Assembly: GCF_964199755.1 (NCBI RefSeq)
Contig: NC_133899.1
Coordinates: 28,003,446-28,067,445, forward strand
Length of the DNA: 64,000 nucleotides
Direction of reading: 5' to 3'
From: Larus michahellis
Lineage: Eukaryota; Chordata; Aves; Charadriiformes; Laridae
Shown: one piece after another, positions 12,901 to 24,900 of the stretch
How the letters are laid out: every line of letters starts with the position of its first letter
Numbering within the stretch: the first letter of the stretch is position 1
Position numbers and translations under genes: made by a program
The notes under the pieces: generated by a model
What the model saw: the letters and a program-made list of their open reading frames with translations, nothing else
What the model was told of the DNA's origin: nothing
Database searches by the model: none

Positions 12901-15900
12901 CTTCATTTAAAAAACAAACAAACCAACTTAAAAAAATACAGTTTTTGTCCTGTTCTTTGAAGTATGAGTTTTGGTTCTAAGTATATTCCCTAATGTCTTA
13001 ATTATTACGCCTTTATGGGTGTCTGTTGTAGTAGTTTGTATATCTGATTGATTAATTACCTCCAGTGGCCAGATATCCATGGCTGTTTAAATAGCAGAGT
13101 TTAAAAGTGTTTAATCTATGTTTTTTAATTAAAAAAAAAAAGTGAAGTAACTGTTTAAAATTTTTACAGAATCTGAACCAAGATTCCTATAAAAAGAAAG
13201 AAAGGTCCTATTAGTCCACACCCCCAAAAAGGGGAGAGAGAGGGAGACATAGATGTGTGTCTTAAGAAATAATATATTCAAAAGAGTACTAAGACTGTTT
13301 TTTAAAGGTGTCTGCCTTTACTCCTCTTAATTCTTACTTCTAATGCATCTGTCTGAGCATATTGTAACTAAAAACTTCCGTGCCAAAGGCTAGCTGTCAC
13401 CCGTCTTTTCCTCTTTCTTTCAAAGTGAACAATTTGTGATGTTTTTAATAGCCATGATTTTGAGTAAGGTGCAAAAAATTGATTACTGAAATGTATTTCA
13501 AGTAACTGAAGACTTAATTCATTCTGGCCTTTTAGTGTAGACATGTATCGTCTAGATAAGTCTGGTTCTTTATATGCTGAAGGTAAAATGTTATTGGAAA
13601 AGCATGCAGACTTGCTCTGTTTTACTTTTTTTTTTTCCCCATAGTATTATGGCTTTAACTTCAGAAAATGGCGGCCTCCAATTCCTGAGGTTTTACTCCA
13701 GTTTTTCTGAAATAATGAAAGAAGGAAAAAAAAAATATCTTATTATAATAACTCACTTGTAAGGCTTTCCTTGCAGGTTGGTTAGCATTTCTATTGTAAT
13801 AATTCAGTAACTGAATATTCAGTGTAACTTTAGAACAGAGCAACTGCCATATATTTTGCTGTGAGAACACTTTTGTAACCTAAAAATAAAAATCAGCTAT
13901 TTATCAGTGCAGATAGGTGAATTTGGCTTCACTGTTCTGTGCTAGTAGCATTGCATTCGGAAAATAGAGGGCTTCTTTCTTTCATCTCAGCTAGATTGCT
14001 ATTTTGGTAGCAACTACTGATTGATGTGAATACTTTCAATTTAGAAAATGTTTTTTGCCTACATGGAGTATTTCACCGTTGCAAATTTGTGCAGGTTAAA
14101 CACTTAAAGAAGTTTTATGAACTTAATTATTTAATTACAAGGGTTCTTTTAGTGTCAGAATTTCACAAAAAGATTGGAAATCTACTCTGTGTTTGAATTT
14201 TGTATTAGGACCTATAATAACAAATGCCTTATGAATTGAGTTGTTAGAAAGGAACTTGAAAGTGAATGATAAATCTTGAAAACTTTAGAAATTGCTGTTT
14301 TTCTAAGTCAAACGCTTGCTTTACTGTGATTTAAAAATAATATCAGAACCTTTCTCTTTTTCAGTTACTCAGTAGCAAGAAAAGACATTAAAGAACTAGA
14401 TGTTCAAAACTTACCAAAATCTGAGTCCTCTCCTAAAAAAGGTAAATTAGAATAAATTCTATGTATTTCAAAAAAGTAATCTCGTGCAATAGTACTTTTA
14501 ACTTTTGCAGATAAATGGTGGTCTGCTGATTTCTGATAATTGTCTTGGATATTTTGCAAGCATTTTTAAATGTAATAAATTAAAGAAACTTCGGATATAG
14601 CTGCCTTATTATTAAAATAGCACCTAGTAGAAGTCTTGTTTATTTGATTTTTTTATTTCCTTCATTTGATCCACTCCGAATTCATGCAAAGTGAATAGAG
14701 TATTTTCAAGGTAGTGTATTTGAAATGTCATTGAATAATGGAATATATTTACCTCTCCCTACAACAAAGTTTTGTGCTGTTGTTCAGACCACTTTGTCTT
14801 TACATCAAAAATACCCAGACAGCAAGGTGTAAACTTTATTAGAACGGCCTGCCTGTGATTAATATTTGGTTTAAAAGTATAATTACAGAACTTGATTTCT
14901 GGATGGATGGGTGATGTGACCACAATAATCCCGTGGTTTTAGTGAGCTTATAAAAGTCCAGATTTTCACTCTAACGTAAATAATTCTTTTCGTGTTGTTT
15001 CTCCCAATCAGACCTTAAACTACGATGTTTGTTAAGGAGAAATATTTAAAATCTGTTTATTAAAAATAATTTAAAAAAAAACACAACCCAGCAACAAAAA
15101 ACTCCCACTCAACAACAGTAGTTCCTTGGGTTTGAGTAAAGGTCTGAAACAGCTCCTTAACAAGTAAAGATTTAACATGATACTCAACAAAGGGGAGCTT
15201 GAGAAGGTTTTGATTGGTTTGTGTTAATTATTAAAATTAAATTATTAAAATAAAAAATTAAAAATGCTTTGTGACTGTGAATACTGCAGGTGAGGTAAAA
15301 CCAGGGCCTTTTCTTCTGTAGGGCTACAGGAGGCAAGCACGTTTCTTGACACAAAGGGTGTTCCTTGGAACTGGAAAATGGACATAATGATTTCTCTTAC
15401 ACTTTCTTTTTAATAACTATTTCACAGTACAAGAACTTTAGAGCAGCCAAAAAAATGATCAGATGCCAGGTTTAAGATAAACTGAAGAAAGGGATTTTTT
15501 TTTTCTTGAAGAACGTAATTGGTTTGTGACATTCATTGCCATAAGGGAATATTGTGGAACCAAAGGTACTAGTGGTTTTGAAAAATAGTTTAGACAATTT
15601 TCTGGAGGTTACTCTATCAACACCTATTAGAATCTGGTGCTTTTTCTTCTCTAGCAACACTGTGATTAGTTCATTGGAATACGTCCCTTTTTTGGGTATT
15701 CTGATTCCTCTTTATTAAGATGTTCTATTGTGCCTGGGGGGCGTGTTTTGGTGTTATCTAGGTTTGTGTTGCTTTGTTGTTTCCCCCTTGGAGCACCTCT
15801 TCAAGGAAGAGAATTTGAGGTATTCCCACTGTAGAAGTGTGACTTCTCCCCGTCCCATTTGTCCTCTCTTCCAAACGTTAATGTAACATCTCTTTAGGCA

Positions 15901-18900
15901 GTGCTCTTAAACAAAACATATGCCTTTTTTTTTTTTTTTTTCAATCTAAACTTTAAGACATGAAGATACTTTGAAAAGAATGAAGCAAGTCATGGTACTT
16001 TATCTAACTGTGACAGCTTTCCTTTTTTTAATAGCTTTATTACAGTATTTATATCTCTTTCGTACAGAAACAGAAGAGTTCACAGTTCCACAGAATAGAT
16101 GTGGATAAGTATAGGTGCTTATCTTTGGTGCTGTTCACATACATAGGTGTAAATCTTAGTGGTGTTTGTGGAGACCTATCCCTAGAAAACAGCTGCATGC
16201 TGTGTGTGGGATGGATGTTCTCCACTCTAAGCTCCTTGAGTTGCTGATACTTGATTTAAAAAATTTGACAGTCTCAAAATGTAAAGTGTGTAGACTCGGA
16301 GTTTAAAGCTGAAGTATCTATTTTATTACTTAATTCCATTTTTGGTTTAAGTTGGCATTGTGATTTACGAGAATGTGAAAAGGAAATTAAAAATGCTTTG
16401 TGACTGTGAATACTGCAGGTGAGGTAAAACCAGGGCCTCTTCTTCTGTAGGGCTACAGGAGGCAAGCACGTTTCGTGACACAAAGGGTGTTCCTCGGAAC
16501 TGGAAAATGGACATAAGTGAAATTCTGGAGTCCTCTAGCAGTGATGAGGAAGATGGAGCTGATGCAGAAACTGATGAAGAGGAAGAAAAGAGAGAAGAGA
16601 AAATGGAAGAAGTAGTGGTAAGTCTGAGCAATTTCAGTCATTATTCAAAGATAATTGAGTAACTTGCATGCATAAAAATCCTGCACTTTCCAACATTTTA
16701 CTCTCAGACTTTGCTTACTCACTTCAACATCTCTTCAGACCGGTTCATCTTCCCTTTGCTACAGCTGTCTTTACTGGGATTTGTGACCAGTGCCAGACTG
16801 CCTCCTATTGTCTAGAGCAGAAATTGGAGACCAATCTCAGAAATTAAGAATTCAAGTCAGAGAAGAGTGATAGAATGTGGGTCAAAAGGAGAGACAAACA
16901 AAAAATTGATGCCTAGCCTAACAGTAGTAATCCAACCTTAAATAAAAGTAACTTTATATTTTTCTTTTGTACTTTATATGTAGGTTATATAAAAAGTAAC
17001 TTGTTTCTGAAAACAGTAGTTTGATTTGAGGAAAAAAAAAAAAAGAATTATTAAAGCAAAAGCAATAGGCTGACTGAAAGTATGAGCTAACGCACAGTCC
17101 CTGTTAAAGCTGTTTGCCTAAGAGGGTATTTAAGAGCAGTACCGGAGTTACCTTTGCACGTGTTAGTTTTTTTCCTGAACGCCGCTGGTGTTCGGGGTTG
17201 GGAATGTGATGTCATGGGTGGACTTTCTGTCTAATGCTCGTGGTAATAGGTTTTCGCTGCATTGGAATGCTTTGAACGTCTCCTTTTCTGCAAAGGTAGG
17301 CAGTTTCTTCATGTCATCAAAAATGTTTTTACAGAATTTGCTTTTATTTCTGCTACCCGTTTTTAACCTTGATCTATTTAGAAGTAGGGGGTGGGGTTTA
17401 GTTGGGGGATTTGTTCGTTTGGGTTTTTTTTTTTTTCTGTGCGATTTTCACAATACGCTCGGAAACTTTATTTACCTGGGCGGGGTGGGGAAATAATCGA
17501 GCGAAGTTTGCCTTTCTAAGGGCAGGTGAACGGCCGTTGCCCTCCGGCTTCCCCCGCAGCGTGCGGTGTTGTCAGGCCGGGCACAGAATGGCCGTTCGTA
17601 CTCGGAGGCGGCCGGCCGCGTTGCCACGGTAACGGGCTGCTGGCCGGCAGCGCGCATGCGCGGGGGCGGGGCGGGCGGGGTCGGGGGAGCGGGCGCTGGC
17701 GCGGAGGCTTGGCCGGCGGCCAGGGGGAGGCTTGCCAGATGCTTTGAAATGGGCTGTCTCTTTTCTTCGCCTCTCATGTAATGTCTGGTTATTTCTATTA
17801 TTATTACTTTTTATATATGGAAGAGAATGTAAGTAATGCCGTATAACTGCGGATGCCGTGCAGGGAGAGAGAAAGCTGGCAGATATTTGGAAGTCAGGCT
17901 GAAATATGTCTAGGCAGTGGGCAGCTTAGATAGAAGGGAAGTAAAACCTCTTTACATTTGAAAGAATGCAGCTCCTAGGTAAGGATTCTGTGTTTTAATC
18001 TGTAATGTTAGCATGGTTGTTAAGAATGTGGATTTGACTTGGATTTCTGATCTGGGAACTGGTGGAGCGTGCAGCCAGGGTAAATCTTTCCAGGTAAAAA
18101 AAAAAAAAAAGACAATAAGAATCTATTTTTAGGTGTTAATCTTATGCCTTGATAACAGTGTTCTGGAAAATGGAGATGTCTGTATGAGAAGAATGGTATG
18201 ATTAGATAAATATAAGGATGAATGTGTGCAGAATATAAAATCCTCTGGGTTTTTTCCTCTGCAGTGAAAAGGACTGAATAGGCCACATTTTGCAGGGTGT
18301 GAACTGTTGCAGTCTTTATTGGTCTGTTCGTATTAACATTGGTTGAAATTGCAGATTATCAGATACTAAAAATCAAGGATTGCTATACTAGTTTTCTGGT
18401 ATGCATTTTAATATAATTTGTTATGGCTATTGCAGAAAAGTGTTACGTGTTTTAAACAAAGAAGGGGGAGGGGAAGCTTGGTGGTTTTTTTTTTTTTTTT
18501 AAAAAAAAAAAAGGCATTCCTGTAAAATAAATGGAGATTGTTTTTAAGAAATACTCTAAATGTAGAGTAGTGGAGCGAGGATTACAGACAGGTAGATGTG
18601 CTGGTAGGAAGAGCTGTAAAATCCATTATTTCCAAGTGACAAGTGGACATGTGAAAATAAGGTGGGCATCTTCATGCTGAAGCTACGTAGCAGAGGATAG
18701 ATATTAATCTTTTTAGATTATGTCAGAGCAGAACTGTCATTCCAGCCCATTAAAACAAATTCCTGATTCAGCTGTTACTATACATATTCTAATTGTGGGC
18801 CATCCTAGGTGTTACAATTAGAGAGCATTTAGGGAATTTATCGTAATTTCTGTTTTCCCTTGAAAGGCAGTAGTACTGGTTGCAGAGGGAATTGACAAGT

Positions 18901-21900
18901 GAATGATAATTGCCTTGTGTTTATTTGTCTAGAAGTGTTGATTACTCAATTTTTGCATTTACGTTTTGTAGAGTTTCTCCTTTTATTAATCAAGGTCAAA
19001 ATAGCTTCTGTCCATCCTCTGCCAGAATATTGTCAGTGGACCTTTTGTTTTAGAACTGCAAATTGTTATATTACTGGAGATGGGAGGGAGATTTTTTAAA
19101 ATTATTTCCCTCCACCCCTCTGTCTTCTGAAATGCACAGCAGCTTTGCTGTCAAGGCCTGGACAGCTGCTGACCAGCCATGATAGGCCTTCATTAAATCA
19201 ATCGAATGACACAGACCTACTTAATATATAATGAGAACGTAAAGTGAGTCGGAAGAGTCTAATTCTGGGTATGGAAAGGATCCTATTTTTCTGAAGTAAG
19301 ATCTTTTATAATGATAATGGAGCAGAGAGACCTACTGTAGCTGGTAATAATAGATCCTACCGTTTTTCCAGTAGCTGGGTTAAAATCTGTAGCTTTGTTT
19401 TGACAGAGACTGTCTTGCTAATTGTGCTGCTTTTAATGACATCTTAAAGAGTATGGTAAAATTAGTACAACCGGGTTTCCAGGCTCTACACAGTTCTTCT
19501 TTGATGGCTTTTGTAAGTTAAGGAGTGGGAACCGATATGGTGGTGGTGAGATGTTAATCCTCCTCGTTGGTGATGGATCACTTGTGTGGTCCTGAGTTGA
19601 CTATGAAGGAGAAAAATGTGGAAATTGCTTGTCATTGACTTCAGCAGAGATTATGTTACATTGAGTTGCTCAGCATGTTCAAATTGTTGGATTTTTGGCA
19701 ATAATTGCAGTATATGGTGCAACTCAGGATAACTTCATTCTCAGTGTGAGGTCTGAATAACAGACCACGTGCTGTTTATGTCACAGAAGTAAAAAAATCA
19801 GGAGGTACTATAGAAAAAACTATTTATCAAATGAAAATTTAGAGAATCATGCAATTGGTTTGAGTCCACGTAAAAATCTGGATATTGCTTTTGGTTCTTA
19901 TCCAGATTTCAACGTGTGAAAAATAAGATAATTAACTGTGTTCCGAGGGTACATTTGGCAGTCAGAGAATGCGCTGCAGCTAAAAGGAAGGAGAAACTCT
20001 AAATTCCAGTATCTCCACATAGAAATAGAAGATTTTTGGAACATTACCTGACTTTTTTATTAAAAATTAGATAGTATGTACTACTGTATTTGCTTGTATT
20101 TAAGTTATTCTGTCAGGGAAGAAGTCATATGTATTTGTTTCTCAGGATTAAATAGTCAAGTACTCCCCATTTTACAAGGGAACACGTAGGCAACATTTGC
20201 CTCTCAAGTCTCCCTGTAGGCCGTTCTGATTCCAGAAGAATCAAGATTTTAACATGCAATTTTTTGAACTATATTTTCAGTACGTGTTCTTAATAAATAC
20301 ATTCACATAAGATCAGCATGAAAGTAAGGAATTTGTTCTTTGGAGTCTGAATTTTGCAAGTTGCAGAACTGTATCTTTTGATGGTATCAAGAGCTGGAAA
20401 AAGGGATTTCTATCTTACCTGTAGAACTGGTTATAACACCATACTTGAGAGACGCTTCCAACTTACCTGTGTCACTTTAACAGCAGTTCCTTGTTCTTTC
20501 ACTTCCTCCCCCCCCCGCCCTGAATGGAACATGCAAAAAATTGTTCAGAAAAAATTCAAATTCTAGCTAGCTGGTCTCCATGCCTCGTTCAAGAAAGAGT
20601 TGTAGGACCTCCAGGTGTAGAGGAATTTTCTCTTAGTCTTCATTTTGACGGTCACCTGAAGGATGTATCTGTAGTATGCTTAATAGTGTGCATTCATTTA
20701 AAGCTTTTAGGGTTGTTGCACCACAACAGCATCAAGAAACATTGGTCAGGGTCAGAGTTGCTTTACATGGTTGAGCAGGGAAAAAGCCAGAAGCATTTTT
20801 CAATGTACCTATTCTGCAAATAAGGAAGGATTTCAGTTCTCATGATAAGTCATTACCATATATTTTATTAGCACTAAGTTCATAAAGGAAGGATGCGTAT
20901 ATGAAATCCAGGGATGTATTGTAGGAGGCTTGAGATTCCTACAAATGATCAGTGGTCATCTATTAAAATATTTACATTGTGCTTCAAAGTAGTTCTTGTT
21001 TACCATGTAGTCTTTTCTCTAAGCGTCGGTGGGAGACAGCATAAAATGATACCTGACTTGTCCATTTCTTTGCAACCTATGTGTATTTTAAGATAACGTT
21101 GAAAAAGCTGACTATAAAAATTAAATACAGGAATACGGTAATTTCAAAGTTAATGAAGCATGGTATCCAGAAACAACTGGTTTATTTACATTGGTAAAAA
21201 AACAAACACAAAAAAAACCCCAAACCGTAAGCAACTGTGATGCGTAATATGCAGAATAGCCTTTAAAAAAAAAACCTAAACATTGATTAGCTAATCATCC
21301 TTCTTATGCATGAATGTATTTGTAGGAGCTTTGACTCCTGTAAAGCATTGCCTACATCATGCTCTTTACAAAGACTTTCTTCCTCACAATTTTATGCGAA
21401 CAGGCATTCTCAGAATATTCTTCGAAGAGGAGCAAAGAAGTTGCAAGCTTGAGGCCCAGCTCTAGAGCGAGTTGAGGGTCGTTGAATTCCTGGGTCATCT
21501 TGGTAGAAATTAATGTTTTAAGATCACTCTCATCTCCATATGGTGTAAAGCTGTTAACTTGTTGCCATCAGTTTAATTTTTTTAATTTCCTTAATTAGTG
21601 TTCAAACTTGGCATCAGAAAGCAAATGTGCAAGTGATGAAAATGCATTTAAGTACTCTAAAGCAACAAAATTTCGTTAATTCTGTCAGCTTGTCTTGATC
21701 ATATACTCTTCTGAACTCCAAATCCTGTTTATTTCACAGAAGAGTTTATGGTATTGTAAGTCTGTTAATAACATAAAAGAAAGGTCATCCCTGGTACCTT
21801 AACCCGAATTGGTATGGTATATGGCGTACGTGCTTGTAAGTAGAGATTCATTCTTTGTTTTGTAAAATAAACTATTTAATCCTTTGTGCACCCACTCAGC

Positions 21901-24900
21901 TCTACAGGTTGTTATCCACAGAAACTTTAACATCTTTCTGTAGAGGAAACGATGAGTCAGAATAACAGAGCTATATTCTTGTTTAAAATCATGCTAAAAA
22001 CAGAGTCAAAACTTGTGGTGAATAAAGTGGCTTTAAACCAAATGAAGCAAAGCCAGCTACTAATTTTCTACAAGTTTTCTGTGGGTTTTACATTGTGCTT
22101 ATTTGCTGGTTATTGTTGTCAAAATAATTTTACAAAATACTTGAACACTGTTAGTGTTTCTTGGAAGGCAATAAGAAATCAAGTTGGGAAAGGAGTATGT
22201 CGCTTATACAGAGATCCTGTGTTCATTGTTGATTTCATTGTTTTATTGTTTACAATATTCTCTAACAGAAGTGACCTGCTAGTCAGAAAGGAGGAAAAAA
22301 ATCTCAAACCCATAAAATTTCAGCTTTTTAATTAATAATCAAAAAAGGACATCTTGGAGATTCTTTTTAATGAAATTCAGCCTCTTACCTTGAGACAAAA
22401 AAAAATAAAAAAATTCTCATGTTGCATTTAGTTATGGGTATTGGATAAACAACAGAAAGGTCTGAATTTTGAACTCCCGGCATTTAAAATTTTCATATTG
22501 TTTTGCCTCTCACTTGGACTTACCTTTGGCTACAGCCTCCCTTTTTTCTGTAACACCTGTATAGGAAAAAAATGAAACGCAGAGACAGAACTCTTAAAAA
22601 AAAAAAAAAAAAAACAGATTTTGAAGGACTGTCACTGTGAACTCACTTATCCCCAGTGTAAAATGGTCATAAGTGTCTGGATAGGATAAGTGAGGTTTGG
22701 AGGGTAGCAGTGTCACCCTGGTGCCTGCTGAAAAGCAGTGCTGGGAATTTTAGCTCTCAGATGATGGCAGGTTGTGGCATCAACGTTTATCGGGTGTTTT
22801 CTTCACTTTGGGTGCAGCTTTTAAGGTTGCTGATACAGCAGCTTAGATGATGGTTGATGTATTTAAAATAAAACTCAGCTCTAACTCAGAACAGTAGACA
22901 CTCCTGTAAAGTAATTGTAGCCAATTACAAATAGATAATCTTGATGAAAAATAACCTTTTACAAAAGTCCATATATCTTAATGTTGCAATAGGCATATCC
23001 ATGAAGGGTTGGCCTTTCTAATTTTGGCCAGTAGCAAAAAAAAAAAAAAAAAAAAGACGACTTTGAAATAGCTGATACATGATTTATTCCTTGGTCACAA
23101 TTATTCAGGTCTTATTCAAGTCAGCTATCAGAAGGACTTGGTGTCTACCCTGGCATTAGTACCAGACACGGTTCAGACTCTCTTTGTCAAGGGGTGTCAA
23201 CCTAGCTCATACACCATCAACAGAGAGAAGTAGGTACAGGATGTCTCTCATAGGTGAATGAATATTGCAGTCAGGTTTTATGCCCTGCTCCTATAAGCAC
23301 GTAAAAGCTTTTCATCTTAGGTTTTTGCTTTTCTTCAGCTGAAAATACTTGGTTAACATTCTGTCTGCACAAGTGCTATTTCTAACCTATGTTTCTGCTG
23401 TTCTGACCTACAGTTCTGGCTTGGCATTATGCCCGCATTAAAAAAAAAATGAATTTCAATTCAACTATTCAGAAATATTCCTGAATGTTTAATGTTATTT
23501 AGATATATTTAGTTTGCCTGGTTTGAGTCGTATTGCCTTTAATCAGTAAACGTTAGAGTAGGTGGTAGAAATTTCTCGATCTTGAAGTTGGTTTGCAATC
23601 TAGATGGAGAGAAAAAACTGTGGTTTCTATAGCAGTAATTCATTTGTTAACCTGGAAGAACACAATAATTCTACAGATAACTGTTTTTCTTTATATAGTC
23701 CCTATAACATGCAGTATGAGCAAGTGGTAACTGATGCTGTACAATGTTGTGATTATTCATTTAATTTCCTCCAATTATTTCCCAGGAAAAAATAGGAAAA
23801 TAAGAAACAGATGTTGTCTCTGCCTGATTGTAGGTGATTCCCTGTTGGGCTTTGAAGCTCAGAATTCAGTGAAGCAGGCAGGGCTGAAATTCATTCTGAT
23901 GCTGTGCAGATTGCTTTCTGGTTAACAAGTCAGTAGCTTATACATTCACATTTTAGTGCTTATCTTCCTGCCTTGAAGCTTAAAGTTTACTGAATGCACA
24001 GACAACTGAAATTGAAATTGCTGTTCTAGTTTCCTTCTGGAACTGCTTGTGACTTTTCTGTTATTTTTAATAATGTAATGATAAGGTTTTTTGACATGTA
24101 CTGTACGTCTTTCCTTCAAGATAGCTGCAGTCTTTCTTGTGCAAACTGCCTTACCAGCAATCCCTGTGATTGCCAGGCTGGCAGGAAGAAAGGGGCATGC
24201 GTAAAGTATTGCAGGGAAAAGATTATTCTTATTTTATCTTATTTTTTTTGTCTCTGCTAGAATCTCAGAATTCCATGAAGTATATGTAGACATAATTCCA
24301 TCTTTCCCACCTCCCCAGTAAATTTACTGTATTTTCATTGTTTCCACCTAAATAAAAGAAAACTTTTATTTCATGCTGTGGACTGCTTACCATAAAGTTC
24401 ATAAGTGTTTATCTCTTTGAAACTTGAAGTTGTAAAGATAAAACTAAAGAATTTGTAATAATAAATTGTGGAAATACATGTTCGGGGAATTATGGAAGTG
24501 CCTCTAAAAGTGTTTCCAAATACGAGCAGAAGTTGAGCATTGGAGCTTAATGACAAAATTAATACTGTCTGGAGTATCAAAACCAGGAGCAGCTGGAGAA
24601 GGAATTGTTCTGCAACCTCTGCTGTAGTTGGGATAAGGAAGATTAGTTAAACAAACAAAAAAACCCCAAAACCTGAACAAACAAAAAACAAACCAAGAAG
24701 CCTAGAGTTCTTGTTAATTGCTTCAGTCTTGTAAATAACAGACCTTTTTTTTGTATTAAAACAATATGTTATGTATATTATTGTTTTAATTTTGAGGGTC
24801 ACACATTATTTTTATTGTGGATTGAGGCTTTTCCTGACCTGCGTTTTCTTTTTCTCCTCCTGAGGTGCGCACTGCAGTCTCCTGAGTAAATTTTGTTTTC

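Noticed and set aside
17566..17781. 71-codon open frame across the intronic CpG island
   Set aside because: Gly/Ala/Arg-rich translation typical of GC-rich promoter DNA, with no domain. Several overlapping frames are also open. It may at most act as an upstream open frame.
21952..22335. 127-codon open frame in the large ARID4A intron
   Set aside because: Hydrophobic and Lys-rich translation of AT-rich DNA without a recognisable family. It sits in an intron and there is no supporting second exon.
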